46,618 nt of DNA from CBDBZL01 sp031399025 (GTDB taxonomy: Bacteria; Pseudomonadota; Alphaproteobacteria; Sphingomonadales; Sphingomonadaceae), in contig JANNOJ010000009.1 of NCBI GenBank assembly GCA_031399025.1, forward strand, positions 1-46,618. Reading direction: 5' to 3'. The translations under genes were made by a program, and so were the position numbers. Shown here piece by piece: positions 1 to 8,441 of this stretch (the stretch's first letter is position 1; each line of letters starts with the position of its first letter). The notes beneath the pieces were generated by a model, which was not told the origin of the DNA, did no database searches, and worked only from the letters and a program-made list of their open reading frames with translations.

Positions 1-915
1 ATCGGTATAGCCGGCCAGCATGATCGGCACGGTGCCGCAATTGCCATAGGCGGTGATCGCCGAGTTGAGCACGGTGGCCGCCTCGGGCGTGATCTCGGCC
101 GAATCCCAGTCGAAGAACACGATGTACGGCCCCTGGTTGCACGTCACCCGCGGGGGCGGCGGCGGGGGAGGCGGCGGCGGCGGGGGAGGAGGAGGCGGCG
201 GCGGCGGCGGGGGAGGCGGCGGGGCCGGCTCGGCGCCACCGAAGTTGAAGATGATCGAGCCCAGGATCGAGTGCGAGCTGAAATCGAAATCCTGCGAACG
301 GCCGAGCTCGTCCTGCAGGCGAACGTCGGGCACGTTGAAGAACTTGTACTTTAGACCTGCATCAATGCCATCGGACAGCGGCGCGCGCAGCTGCGCCACC
401 GCCTGCCAGGCCGCACGCACGTCATTGTCGTCCAGGAAGCCGGGGCCGCTGGAATTGACCGTGATGTCGACCATGCGAACATTGGCGATACCGACGCCGC
501 CGCCGATCGCCAGGCCGATCCCGTCATTACCGCCGAAATCAAGCATCGCGTTCAACATGCCGGCCCAGATCTCGCCATTGCCGGCAACCGAGTCGAAGCT
601 GCCGGACACCGGCGTCGAGCCGCCCGAGGGAACGCCCACGCCGGTGGCATCGATCTCTTCCAGGCTGAAGTTCTTGTACGAGCCTTCAAGCTCGGCGCGA
701 ATCGCTCCGAAATCGTAGCCGAGGAAGGCGCCGGCTTCCCAACCACGATCGGGATCGATCTCGATCGCATTGCCGGTTCCACCGACAAAGGTATCGAACT
801 CCTCGACCAGGACGACGCCGCCCTCGGCCCCGACATAAACCTCGCCATCGCCCGCGATCGCCGGGCTGGCGAGTACCGCCGTAGCCGACGCCAAGCCGAG
901 AACGGTCTTTCTCAT
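1..915 (-). CDS. OmpA-family outer-membrane protein, C-terminus cut by window edge
   Basis: The frame is open from the ATG at 915 to the window edge (305 codons, no stop), so the protein is partial. Residues 1-21 form a Sec signal peptide with an AIA cleavage site. Residues about 22-225 look like an eight-stranded outer-membrane barrel (alternating aromatic and small residues, YVGAEGG near the start, SIIFNFGG as a last strand). Residues 232-255 are 24 uninterrupted prolines forming a rigid linker. From about residue 263 the sequence PYIVFFDWDSAEITPEA starts an OmpA/MotB-like peptidoglycan-binding domain, whose remainder lies outside. Known for the family: the barrel anchors in the outer membrane and the OmpA domain grips peptidoglycan. 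The barrel function (structural or porin-like) cannot be told. A GGGGA stretch upstream of the ATG may serve as the ribosome site. Confidence 0.9.
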   Translation of the reverse strand, partial: MRKTVLGLASATAVLASPAIAGDGEVYVGAEGGVVLVEEFDTFVGGTGNAIEIDPDRGWEAGAFLGYDFGAIRAELEGSYKNFSLEEIDATGVGVPSGGSTPVSGSFDSVAGNGEIWAGMLNAMLDFGGNDGIGLAIGGGVGIANVRMVDITVNSSGPGFLDDNDVRAAWQAVAQLRAPLSDGIDAGLKYKFFNVPDVRLQDELGRSQDFDFSSHSILGSIIFNFGGAEPAPPPPPPPPPPPPPPPPPPPPPPPPRVTCNQGPYIVFFDWDSAEITPEAATVLNSAITAYGNCGTVPIMLAGYTD

Positions 916-1035
916 ATAGTATATCCCCAAGAAGAAGCGCTCGTCACGAATCATCGGCGCGTGGTTATCTCGTTCCAACCCCCTGCGCCAACCCTAAGAC
1001 GCCTCCATTACGGTTGGGTTCCAAGGGTTGCGCGA

Positions 1036-2133
1036 TCACAACAGCCGCAGCTGGCCATCGGTCTCGGGCGCGCGGAACTGGGTGCAATCGAGCTCGAACC
1101 GCACCTTGCCCAGCCCGGCGCGGCGGCACGCCAGGCGGAACCGCGCGCGGAACAGATCGGCCCATACCCCGCTCGGCTGCATCCGGCTGAAGAACGCGCC
1201 ATCGTTGTCCCGCCCCGAGCGGATCGAGCGGACGATGGCCATCACCTTGCCGGCCCGCTCGGGGAAATGGACCTGCAGCCATTCGCGGAACAGGGGTGCG
1301 ACTTCATGCGGCAGGCGCAGGACGATCCATCCCGCCGAAGCGACGCCCAGCGCGGCCGCGCGGGCGACGATCTCCTCCATGAACCGGTCGGTGATGGCCG
1401 GGATGACGGGAGCGACCGAGCAATGCGTCGGGACGCCGGCCTCGGTCAGGCGCCCGAGCGCGGCGAGCCGCTTGGCGGGAGCTGCGGCGCGCGGCTCGAG
1501 CTTGCCCGAGAGCTTGGGATCGAGCGTGGTCACCGAGATGGCCACGGCCACGAGCCGGCGCACGGCCAGTTCGCGCAGCAGGTCCAGGTCGCGCAGCACG
1601 CGGTCGGACTTGGTGGTGATGGTCACCGGGTGGCGTGCTTCCAGGCATACTTCGAGCAGCTGGCGGGTAAGCTGGTAGCGCGCTTCGATCGGCTGGTAGG
1701 GATCGGTGTTGGTGCCCATGGCGATGGGGCGCGGCACGTATTCGGGCCGGGCCAGCGTGGCGCGCAGCAGCCGTGCCGCGTCGGGCTTGGCGAACAGCTG
1801 CGTCTCGAAATCGAGGCCGGGCGAAAGGTCGTGGACAGCGTGGGTGGGGCGGGCGAAGCAGTAGACGCAGCCGTGTTCGCAGCCGCGGTAAGCGTTGACC
1901 GAGCGATCAAAGGCGATGTCGGGCGATTGGTTGAACGACAGGATGGACTTGGGCCGCTCCTCGGTAACGGTGGTGCGCAACGGGGGTGGCGAGCCATCGA
2001 GCATCGCCACGAAATCGCGCCAGTCGCCATCTACCTCGCGCGTTGCCAGGCCAAAGCGCGTGGACACCCTGCCCGACTGGGCACCGCGGCCGGAAGGGGA
2101 GAGATCGTGCGCCATGTTCTGTGCTGGAAACAT
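1036..2133 (-). CDS. PA0069-family radical SAM protein
   Basis: The 365-residue product carries the radical-SAM cluster motif C-X3-C-X2-C (CEHGCVYC, residues 85-92 from the ATG at 2133), within the block AYRGCEHGCVYCFARPTH that is characteristic of the PA0069/SplB-like family. MGTNTDPYQPIE and the later VPTHCSVAPVIPAITD also match that family. Known: these proteins bind a 4Fe-4S cluster and SAM; the substrate of the PA0069 group is not established, despite some similarity to spore photoproduct lyase. The start is uncertain: TTG 2157, ATG 2133 and ATG 2115 are in frame, and none has a clear Shine-Dalgarno site. Family members usually have only 8-15 residues before RGAQ, which favours 2133 or 2115. 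It is the last gene of the minus-strand operon that begins at 6077. Confidence 0.9.
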   Translation of the reverse strand: MFPAQNMAHDLSPSGRGAQSGRVSTRFGLATREVDGDWRDFVAMLDGSPPPLRTTVTEERPKSILSFNQSPDIAFDRSVNAYRGCEHGCVYCFARPTHAVHDLSPGLDFETQLFAKPDAARLLRATLARPEYVPRPIAMGTNTDPYQPIEARYQLTRQLLEVCLEARHPVTITTKSDRVLRDLDLLRELAVRRLVAVAISVTTLDPKLSGKLEPRAAAPAKRLAALGRLTEAGVPTHCSVAPVIPAITDRFMEEIVARAAALGVASAGWIVLRLPHEVAPLFREWLQVHFPERAGKVMAIVRSIRSGRDNDGAFFSRMQPSGVWADLFRARFRLACRRAGLGKVRFELDCTQFRAPETDGQLRLL

Positions 2134-2204
2134 ACCGGGAACAAAGGGATCGGGCAAGCGGAAGAAGCTGCGTCGGGCGGCGGCGCGGCGAGGCCCCCGG
2201 CCGG

Positions 2205-2970
2205 ATCCCGGTCGATCATCGTCTCCACGGTATCATGCGGGTGGAGCATGAATTCCCGGTACATCCGGAAATGCGGGGTCACTTCCAGCACGGTTGGCCT
2301 GAGGCCGCAGCGCTCGACCTGCCACGGGTCCGCATCGGGCAGCGCCATCAGGATCGGCGAGTGAGTGGCCATCAACGCCTGACCATTGTTGGCCCGTTGG
2401 CTCCGGCGCAGCAGCTTGAGGAACTCGAACTGCCTGCTTGGTGACCAGGGCAGCTTCTGGCTCGTCAAGGGTAAAGAGGCCTCGTTCGGACCGGCGCTCC
2501 TCAAAGAGGCTGAGAAACCCTTCCCGTGCGAGGCACCCGGATAACCGGCGCGCGGCGAGCCGGCATCATCGTGCTAGCGCGCCACCGAAACGAAGGTCTC
2601 GGCACGGAAGAACCAGCCGTTGCGGACCTGTGGCAGCCATGCGGCCTTGAGAAGGTGCCCCAGACGCGCGGCGGCTTCGCCCGAGTTGGCCGATTGCTCG
2701 ACCGCACGCATGCCTTGTGCCCCGCCACTGTCGCTGAAGCCCGGCCATGGTGGCGATCGCTTCCAGAAGCGTCGATTTGCCCGAGCCATTGTCGTCCACG
2801 ATGATGGTGACCGGCTTCTCGAACGTGATTTCGTGGCCGCCGCTTTGAATGACAGGACGCGACCGGGGATAGCTGTCCCAGTCCAGCTGCATCTCGGCGG
2901 CTTCTGCCGGGAGCCGGACCCGCTTGAGATAGGGGGGCGGCAGCGACGTCGTGCGTGCCGTGCGGCTCAT
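2205..2970 (-). pseudogene. AAA-family ATPase, decayed by three frameshifts and a stop
   Basis: Pieces of one ATPase are spread over several frames on the minus strand. From the ATG at 2970 come an N-terminal strand region and a Walker A-like site (DDNGSGKST). An extra base near 2739 shifts the frame; the next piece reads AGFSDSGGAQGM through WFFRAETFVSVAR and hits TAG at 2574-2576. A missing base in the G-run near 2521-2525 (minus-strand G) leads to FLSLFEERRSERGLF and the Walker B TLDEPEAAL. An extra base near 2445 leads to the final piece RQFEFLKLLRRSQ, MATHSPILMALPDAD and HFRMYREFMLHPHDTVETMI. Similarity to the family ends near 2214, though the last frame stays open to 2031, inside the next gene. 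Neighbouring genes are intact in the same DNA, which argues for real decay, but read errors cannot be excluded. Confidence 0.85.
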
Positions 2971-2977
2971 TGCGCCC

Positions 2978-3505
2978 TCAGCGCTCCATCAGCCGCGGCA
3001 TCAGCTCAACGAAGTTGCAGGGGCGGTTGCGGCTGTCGAGCTGCTCGGCGAGGATCATATCCCAGCCGTCCTTCACCGCGCCGTTGGAGCCGGGAAGCGC
3101 AAAGATGTAGGTGCCGCGGGTCACCACCGCGTGGGCGCGCGACTGGACGGTGGAGGTGCCGATCGTCCGGTAGCTCAGCCAGCGGAACAGCTCGCCGAAG
3201 CCGGGGATGTCCTTCTCCTTGACCCGGTCGAGCGCCTCGGGGGTGACGTCGCGCCCGGTGAGGCCGGTGCCGCCGGTGGAGACGACCGCGTCCACCGCCG
3301 GGTCGTCGATCCATTGCTCGAACTGGCGCACGATGAGCGCGGCATCGTCGCGCAGCAGTGCGCGCGCGGCGAGGGTGTGGCCGGCCCCGGTGACGCGCGC
3401 TGCGAGGATGTCGCCCGAGCTATCCTCGTCCGGTCCCCGGGTGTCGGAGACGGTGAGCAGGGCGATGCGGATGGGGGTGAAGGTGCGGCTCTCGTCGATC
3501 GCCAT
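2978..3505 (-). CDS. moaB: Molybdenum cofactor biosynthesis protein B
   Basis: This 175-residue MoaB/MogA-fold protein has the expected motifs: IALLTVSDTR near the N-terminus, VSTGGTGLTGRDVTPEA in the middle and LPGSNGAVKDGWD towards the end. Known: the family binds molybdopterin and acts in its adenylylation or handling during molybdenum cofactor assembly in the cytoplasm. The start is the ATG at 3505, whose A is also the last base of the TGA of the transglycosylase gene (TGATG), so the two are probably translationally coupled. An upstream in-frame extension reaches 3706 but lies wholly within the preceding gene and matches nothing of the family. No other cofactor gene is nearby, so the operon setting says little about function. 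Confidence 0.95.
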   Translation of the reverse strand: MAIDESRTFTPIRIALLTVSDTRGPDEDSSGDILAARVTGAGHTLAARALLRDDAALIVRQFEQWIDDPAVDAVVSTGGTGLTGRDVTPEALDRVKEKDIPGFGELFRWLSYRTIGTSTVQSRAHAVVTRGTYIFALPGSNGAVKDGWDMILAEQLDSRNRPCNFVELMPRLMER

Positions 3506-5304
3506 CAGTCGGCCCCAGCCGCGAGGCCTGTGGCGGGGCCGGCCGCGAGATAGGTGCGCCCATCCCCGCCAGGGCCGGCGGCGCCGGGAAAAGCAGGCCA
3601 GCGGTTCTGCGCCAGCTCGGCGCGGCTGGGCGAGGCGGCGTCCGCCTGGCGTTCGTACATCCAGTAATTGCGCATCACGATGGCCACGTAGCCGCGCGTC
3701 TCCCAATAAGGGATGGACTCCATGTACAACAGCGGATCGCCCAGGTCGCGGATCTCGCTGTTCCAGCGGGTGACCGGGGTGAGGCCGGCGTTGTAGGCGG
3801 CCATGATCTTGGGCAGCCGGCCGCGGGTGGCGGGGCTGTCGCGCAGCATCTCCAGGTGCTGCTGGCCGAAGGCGAGGTTGGTGCGCGGCTCGAAGATGTC
3901 GACCTGGCTCGCGCTCATCGCCAGCCGGGGGGCGTGCTCGCGGATGGTGATCGGGGTGATCTGCATGAGCCCGCGGGCGTCGGCCGGGCTGACCGCACTC
4001 GCGCGGAAGTTCGATTCCTGCAGGGCGTGCGCATAAGCGAGCGCGGGATCGACCCGCCAGCCGTTCACCGGCGTCCAGCGGGGCGTGGGGTAGTAGGAGG
4101 CGGGATCGGCGGCGGCGCCGCTGGGCGCATTGTGCGCCATGTAGAGCTGGGTCTGGGGGAAGCCCAACTCGCGGGCGAGGCGCGAGAGCACCGCATATTC
4201 CGCCGGCTCGCCGATCAGCGCCTGATGCAGCAGCAGGTCGCTCGCCAGCTCGTCGCGGCCGATCTCGGCCAGCGCCACGGCGACGCGCACGTTCTCGTGG
4301 CCGCCGATCGCCTGCCAGTCGGCCGCGCTGAGATCGGCCCGGGCGACGTGGGGCGGCAGGTCGCGGCCCAGCTGCTCGGCGGCCAGCATGCCGTAGAGCG
4401 TCTGGTCGTCACCCGCCGCGCTGGCCAGGTGCGCGGTGGCGACATCGGGCTGGCGGCAGCGCAGCGCCGCGCGCGCGGCCCAGTAGAAGGCGGCGGTGCG
4501 CAGCTCGGGGTTGGCGGCGTGATAGGCGGCGCGCTGGAAGGCATCGCCCGCCCCCGCGCAATCGTTCAGCCGCCAGGCGGCGAGCCCGGCGACCCATTCG
4601 CCCTCCGCCACCCAGGGCCCGGCGCCTTGCGCCACCGTGCGCGCCAACGCCAGCGCCTGGCGGTCCAGGTTCTCGATGTAATAGCTCCAGGCGACCCGCT
4701 GGCGCCATTCGGCGCGCGTTTCGGGGCTGAGCCCGGCGTCGATCCCGTCGAGCAGCAGGCGGGCGCCGTCGGGATCGTCATTGCTGATATGCGCCAGGAT
4801 TCCCTCGCGCAGGTCCGCCGGCAAGGTGCCGTCCTCGACGCTCGCCGGGCGCACGCGCTTGGGGATGCCGCTGCGCGGGTAGGCGTCGCGCCGCTGCGGC
4901 AGGCTGGGCAGCTGCAGCGCCCCGCGGGTGAGCGCCAGACGGCTGAGCTGCTCGGCCTGGGGAAGCGAACGCCCGGTGGCCAGCCAGCCTTCGATCTGCG
5001 GCAGCTCGATCCGCGGGGAGCCGGCGGCGAGGTAGAGCTCGGCGCGGGCGACATCGTGCAGCAGGCCGCGCGGGCGCTCGCCCAGCAATTGCTCGGCCAG
5101 CGCCCATTGCTGGGTGTCGATCGCCTGGAACACGGCGCGGTAATAGGCCGCATCAGCCTCGCCCAATTGCCGCGGCGCGCCCGGTGCCGTGGCCCGGGCG
5201 ACGAAGTATTCGCGCGCATCGGCCGCCCGGGCGTCGGCGGCCGAGGGTGCCGACAGCGCGCCGAGCAAACCGGCGGCGAGAAGGAGAGTGGGGCCGAGCC
5301 TCAT
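3505..5304 (-). CDS. Lytic murein transglycosylase (SLT domain), periplasmic
   Basis: The 599-residue protein starts with a signal peptide (MRLGPTLLLAAGLLGALSA, cleavage near SAADA). A long alpha-helical, repeat-like region of the Slt70 type covers residues about 40-400. The C-terminal SLT/lysozyme-like domain has the catalytic glutamate E430 in ALQESNFRASAVS, then GLMQITP and IMAAYNAG, the usual glycoside hydrolase family 23 signature. Known: such enzymes cleave the MurNAc-GlcNAc bond of peptidoglycan with formation of 1,6-anhydro-MurNAc. The chosen start overlaps the stop of the upstream gene as ATGA (5301-5304) and gives a proper signal peptide; an in-frame ATG at 5340 would add 12 residues and spoil the signal. 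It is the second gene of the minus-strand operon. Confidence 0.93.
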   Translation of the reverse strand: MRLGPTLLLAAGLLGALSAPSAADARAADAREYFVARATAPGAPRQLGEADAAYYRAVFQAIDTQQWALAEQLLGERPRGLLHDVARAELYLAAGSPRIELPQIEGWLATGRSLPQAEQLSRLALTRGALQLPSLPQRRDAYPRSGIPKRVRPASVEDGTLPADLREGILAHISNDDPDGARLLLDGIDAGLSPETRAEWRQRVAWSYYIENLDRQALALARTVAQGAGPWVAEGEWVAGLAAWRLNDCAGAGDAFQRAAYHAANPELRTAAFYWAARAALRCRQPDVATAHLASAAGDDQTLYGMLAAEQLGRDLPPHVARADLSAADWQAIGGHENVRVAVALAEIGRDELASDLLLHQALIGEPAEYAVLSRLARELGFPQTQLYMAHNAPSGAAADPASYYPTPRWTPVNGWRVDPALAYAHALQESNFRASAVSPADARGLMQITPITIREHAPRLAMSASQVDIFEPRTNLAFGQQHLEMLRDSPATRGRLPKIMAAYNAGLTPVTRWNSEIRDLGDPLLYMESIPYWETRGYVAIVMRNYWMYERQADAASPSRAELAQNRWPAFPGAAGPGGDGRTYLAAGPATGLAAGAD

Positions 5305-6077
5305 GCGTCTGATTCCGTCCAATCGAGCCATTGGCGCCACAGCATTGCGCGTTGCCGGGCGTTGTCGAGCAGCCGCTCGGGCGCAAAGCCGGCCAGAGTC
5401 GGCACGGCCAGGGTTCCTGCCGCAGTCGCGATCGAAATCGGCTTAACGGCGCCGGGCGATTGCGCCGGATCGTGCCCCAGCAGCGGCAAGAGCCCCCGGC
5501 CGAGCACCAGCAGCCGCCGCGGCCGCACCAATGCGAGGTGATGATGGAGGATGGCGCCCAGGCCCAGGCGCGCCAGCTCAGCCCAGTCGGGCTGCGCCAT
5601 GTGGCGCGGCAGCGCGGTCGCGAAATAGGCCTCGCCGGGCCCGATGCCCATCGCCCCCAGCATGTTGGCCAGCAGCAGTCCCGCTCTGCCCGACAGCAGC
5701 GTGTCGCGGTCGCCCGCCTCAGGCATGGGCACCAGAACCATCAGCGCGGCGCCGCTGGCGCCCCGCGGCGGCACCCGCGGGCCGGCCCCGCCGAGATCGA
5801 GCGAGGGTTGCGCCAGCCACCAGGCGGAAAAGGCGGCGAGGTCGCGCGGCCAGGCTGCGGCCGGGCCGCCGAGCTGCGGCGCCGTCGTTTGCGCGTGAGC
5901 GTCGGCGACGGCCCGCAGTGGCTCGGGGCCGGCGGCCGGCTGAAACGCCCCGTCCTCCACCGCGCGCAGCAATGGCTGCACAGTATCGGCGAACACCTGG
6001 TCTACGCCGGCCATGCGCCACCAGGCGAGCGTGGCGGCGAGCTGGCGCTCGAGCGGCAAGGCGGAGCTTGGGTCCAT
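5301..6077 (-). CDS. Uracil-DNA glycosylase superfamily-like protein, active site degenerate
   Basis: The 258-residue product resembles the sphingomonad proteins usually labelled uracil-DNA glycosylase. A central fold is suggested by ALMVLVPMPEAGDRD, AYFATALPRH, PRRLLVLGRGLLPLLG and a final VPTLAGFAPERLL. I see no cysteine anywhere, so the 4Fe-4S cluster of family 4/5 glycosylases cannot be present. The usual motif A (GEAPG-like, with catalytic Glu/Asn) and motif B (HPS-like) are not recognisable; PMPEAGD and AGFAPERL sit roughly in their places. Catalytic activity on uracil is therefore doubtful. It is the promoter-proximal gene of the minus operon and is divergent from the ETF-QO gene with about 57 bp between the chosen starts. 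Confidence 0.75.
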   Translation of the reverse strand: MDPSSALPLERQLAATLAWWRMAGVDQVFADTVQPLLRAVEDGAFQPAAGPEPLRAVADAHAQTTAPQLGGPAAAWPRDLAAFSAWWLAQPSLDLGGAGPRVPPRGASGAALMVLVPMPEAGDRDTLLSGRAGLLLANMLGAMGIGPGEAYFATALPRHMAQPDWAELARLGLGAILHHHLALVRPRRLLVLGRGLLPLLGHDPAQSPGAVKPISIATAAGTLAVPTLAGFAPERLLDNARQRAMLWRQWLDWTESDA

Positions 6078-6134
6078 CGGCGCGTCGGCCCGTCTTGACC
6101 TGCCCCCGGGCAGCGATCAAGTCCGCCGGATGAA

Positions 6135-7814
6135 TTGTACGCCATTGACCGCGCCGCCGAGCACGCGCCGTTGAGCGCGCGCGAGACCATGGCGGTCGAC
6201 GTGGTGATCGTCGGTGCCGGCCCGGCCGGGCTTGCCGCCGCGATCCGCCTCAAGCAGCTCGACGAGAACCTCGAAGTGGCGGTGCTCGAGAAGGGCTCGG
6301 AGGTCGGCGCGCACATTCTCTCGGGCGCCGTGATCGATCCGCGCGCGCTCGACGAGCTGCTGCCCGACTGGCGCCGGACCTGCCCGCTGGCCGAGACCCC
6401 GGTCACCGCCAACCACCATTGGGTGCTGACCGAGCGCGGCAAGTGGTCGCTGCCGCACCGGTTGATGCCCCCGCTGATGGCCAACTCGGGCAGTTTCACC
6501 GGCTCGCTGGGCAATCTGTGCCGCTGGCTCGCGGGGCAGGCGGAAGCGGTGGGAGTGCAGCTGTTTCCCGGCTTTCCCGCCGCCGAAATGCTGTTCGCCC
6601 AGAGCGGCGCGGTGATCGGCGTCGCCACCCGCGACATGGGGGTGGCGAGGGATGGCTCGCGCAAGTCCGACTACGAGCCCGGGGTGGCGCTCGAGGCCAG
6701 GTACACGCTGCTGGCGGAAGGCGCCCGCGGCTCGCTGACCAAGCTGGCCAAGGCGCGTTTCGCTCTCGAGGCCGATTGCCAGCCGCAGGTTTACGGGTTG
6801 GGCATCAAGGAGTTGTGGGACGTTCCTGGCGCGCAGCATGAACCCGGCAGGGTGATCCACACGCAAGGCTGGCCGCTGGCCGAGCGCGACGCCTGGGGCG
6901 GCGGCTTCCTCTACCACCAGGCCGATGGCCAGGTGGCGCTCGGGTTCGTGACCGGGCTGGATTATGCCAATCCGTACCTCGACCCCTACCAGGAATTCCA
7001 GCGCTGGAAGACGCATCCGGCGATCCGCGCGGTGATCGAGGGCGGCCGGCGGGTGGCCTACGGCGCGCGGGCGATCAACGAGGGTGGCTGGCAATCGGTG
7101 CCCAGGCTCGCCTTCCCCGGCGGCGCGCTGGTCGGCTGCGCGGCGGGCTTCGTCAACGTGCCGCGCATCAAGGGCGTCCACACCGCGATGAAGAGCGCGA
7201 TGCTGGCGGCCGAGGCGGTGGCCGCGGCTTGTCGCTCCGGGCGAGCGCATGACGAGCTGGCGGAATATGACGCGGCGGTGCGGGCGAGCTGGATCGCCGA
7301 GGAACTGAAGAGGGTGCAGAATGCGCAGCCGCTGGTCGCCAAGCTGGGCAGCGGAATGGGGACGCTGCTTGCCGGCGCGGACATGTGGCTGCGGACGCTC
7401 GGCGTCAAGCTGGGCCGCGGCATGGCGCACCGCACCGATGCGGCCAGCACCATGCGCGCCGACGCGTTCACGCCGATCCGCTATCCCAAGGCCGACGGCG
7501 TGCTCACCTTCGACCGCCTGTCCTCGGTGTACCTGTCCAACACCAACCACGCCGAGGACCAGCCCTGCCACCTGGTGCTGAAGGATCCCACGCTGCCCGA
7601 ACGGGTAAACTGGCCGCTCTATGCCGGGCCGGAGGCGCGCTATTGCCCGGCGGGGGTGTATGAATACGTCGGCGTGGAGGGAGGCGAGTTGAAGCTGGTA
7701 ATCAACGCGCAGAACTGCGTCCACTGCAAGACCTGCGACATCAAGGACCCGGAGCAGAACATCGAGTGGGTGGTGCCCGAGGGTGGCGGCGGGCCCAACT
7801 ACCCGAACATGTGA
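6135..7814 (+). CDS. Electron transfer flavoprotein-ubiquinone oxidoreductase (ETF-QO)
   Basis: The 559-residue enzyme has an N-terminal FAD dinucleotide-binding motif (VVIVGAGPAGLAAA, residues 24-37) and the C-terminal 4Fe-4S cysteines of the family: CPAG in the region YCPAGVYEYV and then NCVHCKTCDIKDP. Known: ETF-QO takes electrons from reduced electron transfer flavoprotein, fed by acyl-CoA and other dehydrogenases, and passes them to ubiquinone at the inner membrane. The start used is TTG at 6135. The stretch SARETMAVDVVIVG resembles the typical N-terminus (SEREAMPYDVVIVG in relatives, from memory), so the next ATG at 6189 would lose conserved residues. It shares the quinone pool with complex I and SdhB also encoded here. 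Confidence 0.95.
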   Translation: MYAIDRAAEHAPLSARETMAVDVVIVGAGPAGLAAAIRLKQLDENLEVAVLEKGSEVGAHILSGAVIDPRALDELLPDWRRTCPLAETPVTANHHWVLTERGKWSLPHRLMPPLMANSGSFTGSLGNLCRWLAGQAEAVGVQLFPGFPAAEMLFAQSGAVIGVATRDMGVARDGSRKSDYEPGVALEARYTLLAEGARGSLTKLAKARFALEADCQPQVYGLGIKELWDVPGAQHEPGRVIHTQGWPLAERDAWGGGFLYHQADGQVALGFVTGLDYANPYLDPYQEFQRWKTHPAIRAVIEGGRRVAYGARAINEGGWQSVPRLAFPGGALVGCAAGFVNVPRIKGVHTAMKSAMLAAEAVAAACRSGRAHDELAEYDAAVRASWIAEELKRVQNAQPLVAKLGSGMGTLLAGADMWLRTLGVKLGRGMAHRTDAASTMRADAFTPIRYPKADGVLTFDRLSSVYLSNTNHAEDQPCHLVLKDPTLPERVNWPLYAGPEARYCPAGVYEYVGVEGGELKLVINAQNCVHCKTCDIKDPEQNIEWVVPEGGGGPNYPNM

Positions 7815-7912
7815 GCGGAATACGTAAACTGGTGCGCGGACGGACGTGCTGGCAGACCATCGCGCCTCTCGGCATTAAGACATTCTTTCCCGACCGTCGC
7901 TAGCACTGGATC

Positions 7913-8431
7913 ATGGATTCTTATGCCTATCCGGGTGAGGATGCGACCTCGGCACAGGTCTTTGCACTCGCTCGAGAGTACGATGCCGCGGCGCGGGAGC
8001 TCTTCGCCAGCGGCAGGAGGAAGGCGGGCAACTCGGCGCCCGCTCGGCTATGTGCCTTGCACGCCATCGAGCTGTACCTGAGCGCGTACCTCCTGCACGC
8101 GGGGCGCGACGCAACCGAGGTAAGGGGGCTCCAGCATCAGCTCGCGAAGCGCGGCGAGATGGCTGCCGATGCCGGCCTGCTCCTGCGTCGGCGAACGCGC
8201 GAGCACTTGCGCCAGCTCGATGAGCGTCGTGAATACTTGGCGGAGCGGTATTGTCCCCAGCCCAACCAGTCGCCGTCTCCCGTCAACCGATTGATATCGA
8301 CACTGGATGAGCTCGCCAGCAAGACGTCGCGCATTGGCGAGCGACCAGGTCATTGCGCGGGCGAGCTCGTGCTCGGCAATATCGACTCTCCGCAGTCCCT
8401 CCCAGCGGACAAGGTCGAGCTCTGCCGCTAA
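7913..8431 (+). CDS. Hypothetical protein, HEPN-like helical fold
   Basis: The 172-residue protein has no confident family. Residues about 38-62 (ARLCALHAIELYLSAYLLH) read like the first long helices of a HEPN domain, where a helix of the type A-x-E-x-Y-L is typical, followed by a basic region RRRTREHLRQLDERREYL. HEPN proteins include RNases and nucleotidyltransferase partners, but no partner gene is next to it and the R-x4-6-H pattern seen here is weak evidence by itself. The last 40 residues look unstructured. The stop at 8429-8431 lies 10 bp before ispE, so the two may be cotranscribed. The gene has somewhat less GC than its neighbours by eye. Confidence 0.6.
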   Translation: MDSYAYPGEDATSAQVFALAREYDAAARELFASGRRKAGNSAPARLCALHAIELYLSAYLLHAGRDATEVRGLQHQLAKRGEMAADAGLLLRRRTREHLRQLDERREYLAERYCPQPNQSPSPVNRLISTLDELASKTSRIGERPGHCAGELVLGNIDSPQSLPADKVELCR

Positions 8432-8441
8432 TGACCCGCCA

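Noticed and set aside
985..1033. Imperfect stem-loop after the radical SAM gene as a terminator
   Set aside because: The arms GCGCCAACCCT and AGGGTTGCGC pair with a bulge, but no T-run follows on the minus strand, so I do not call it.
4005..4030. tRNA T-loop-like GTTCGATTCC
   Set aside because: It lies in the coding sequence around the catalytic glutamate of the transglycosylase, with no cloverleaf around it.
6117..7724. Long open frame (535 codons) antisense to the ETF-QO gene
   Set aside because: It mirrors a confidently identified gene, has no recognisable domain and is a usual by-product of high GC in the third codon position.
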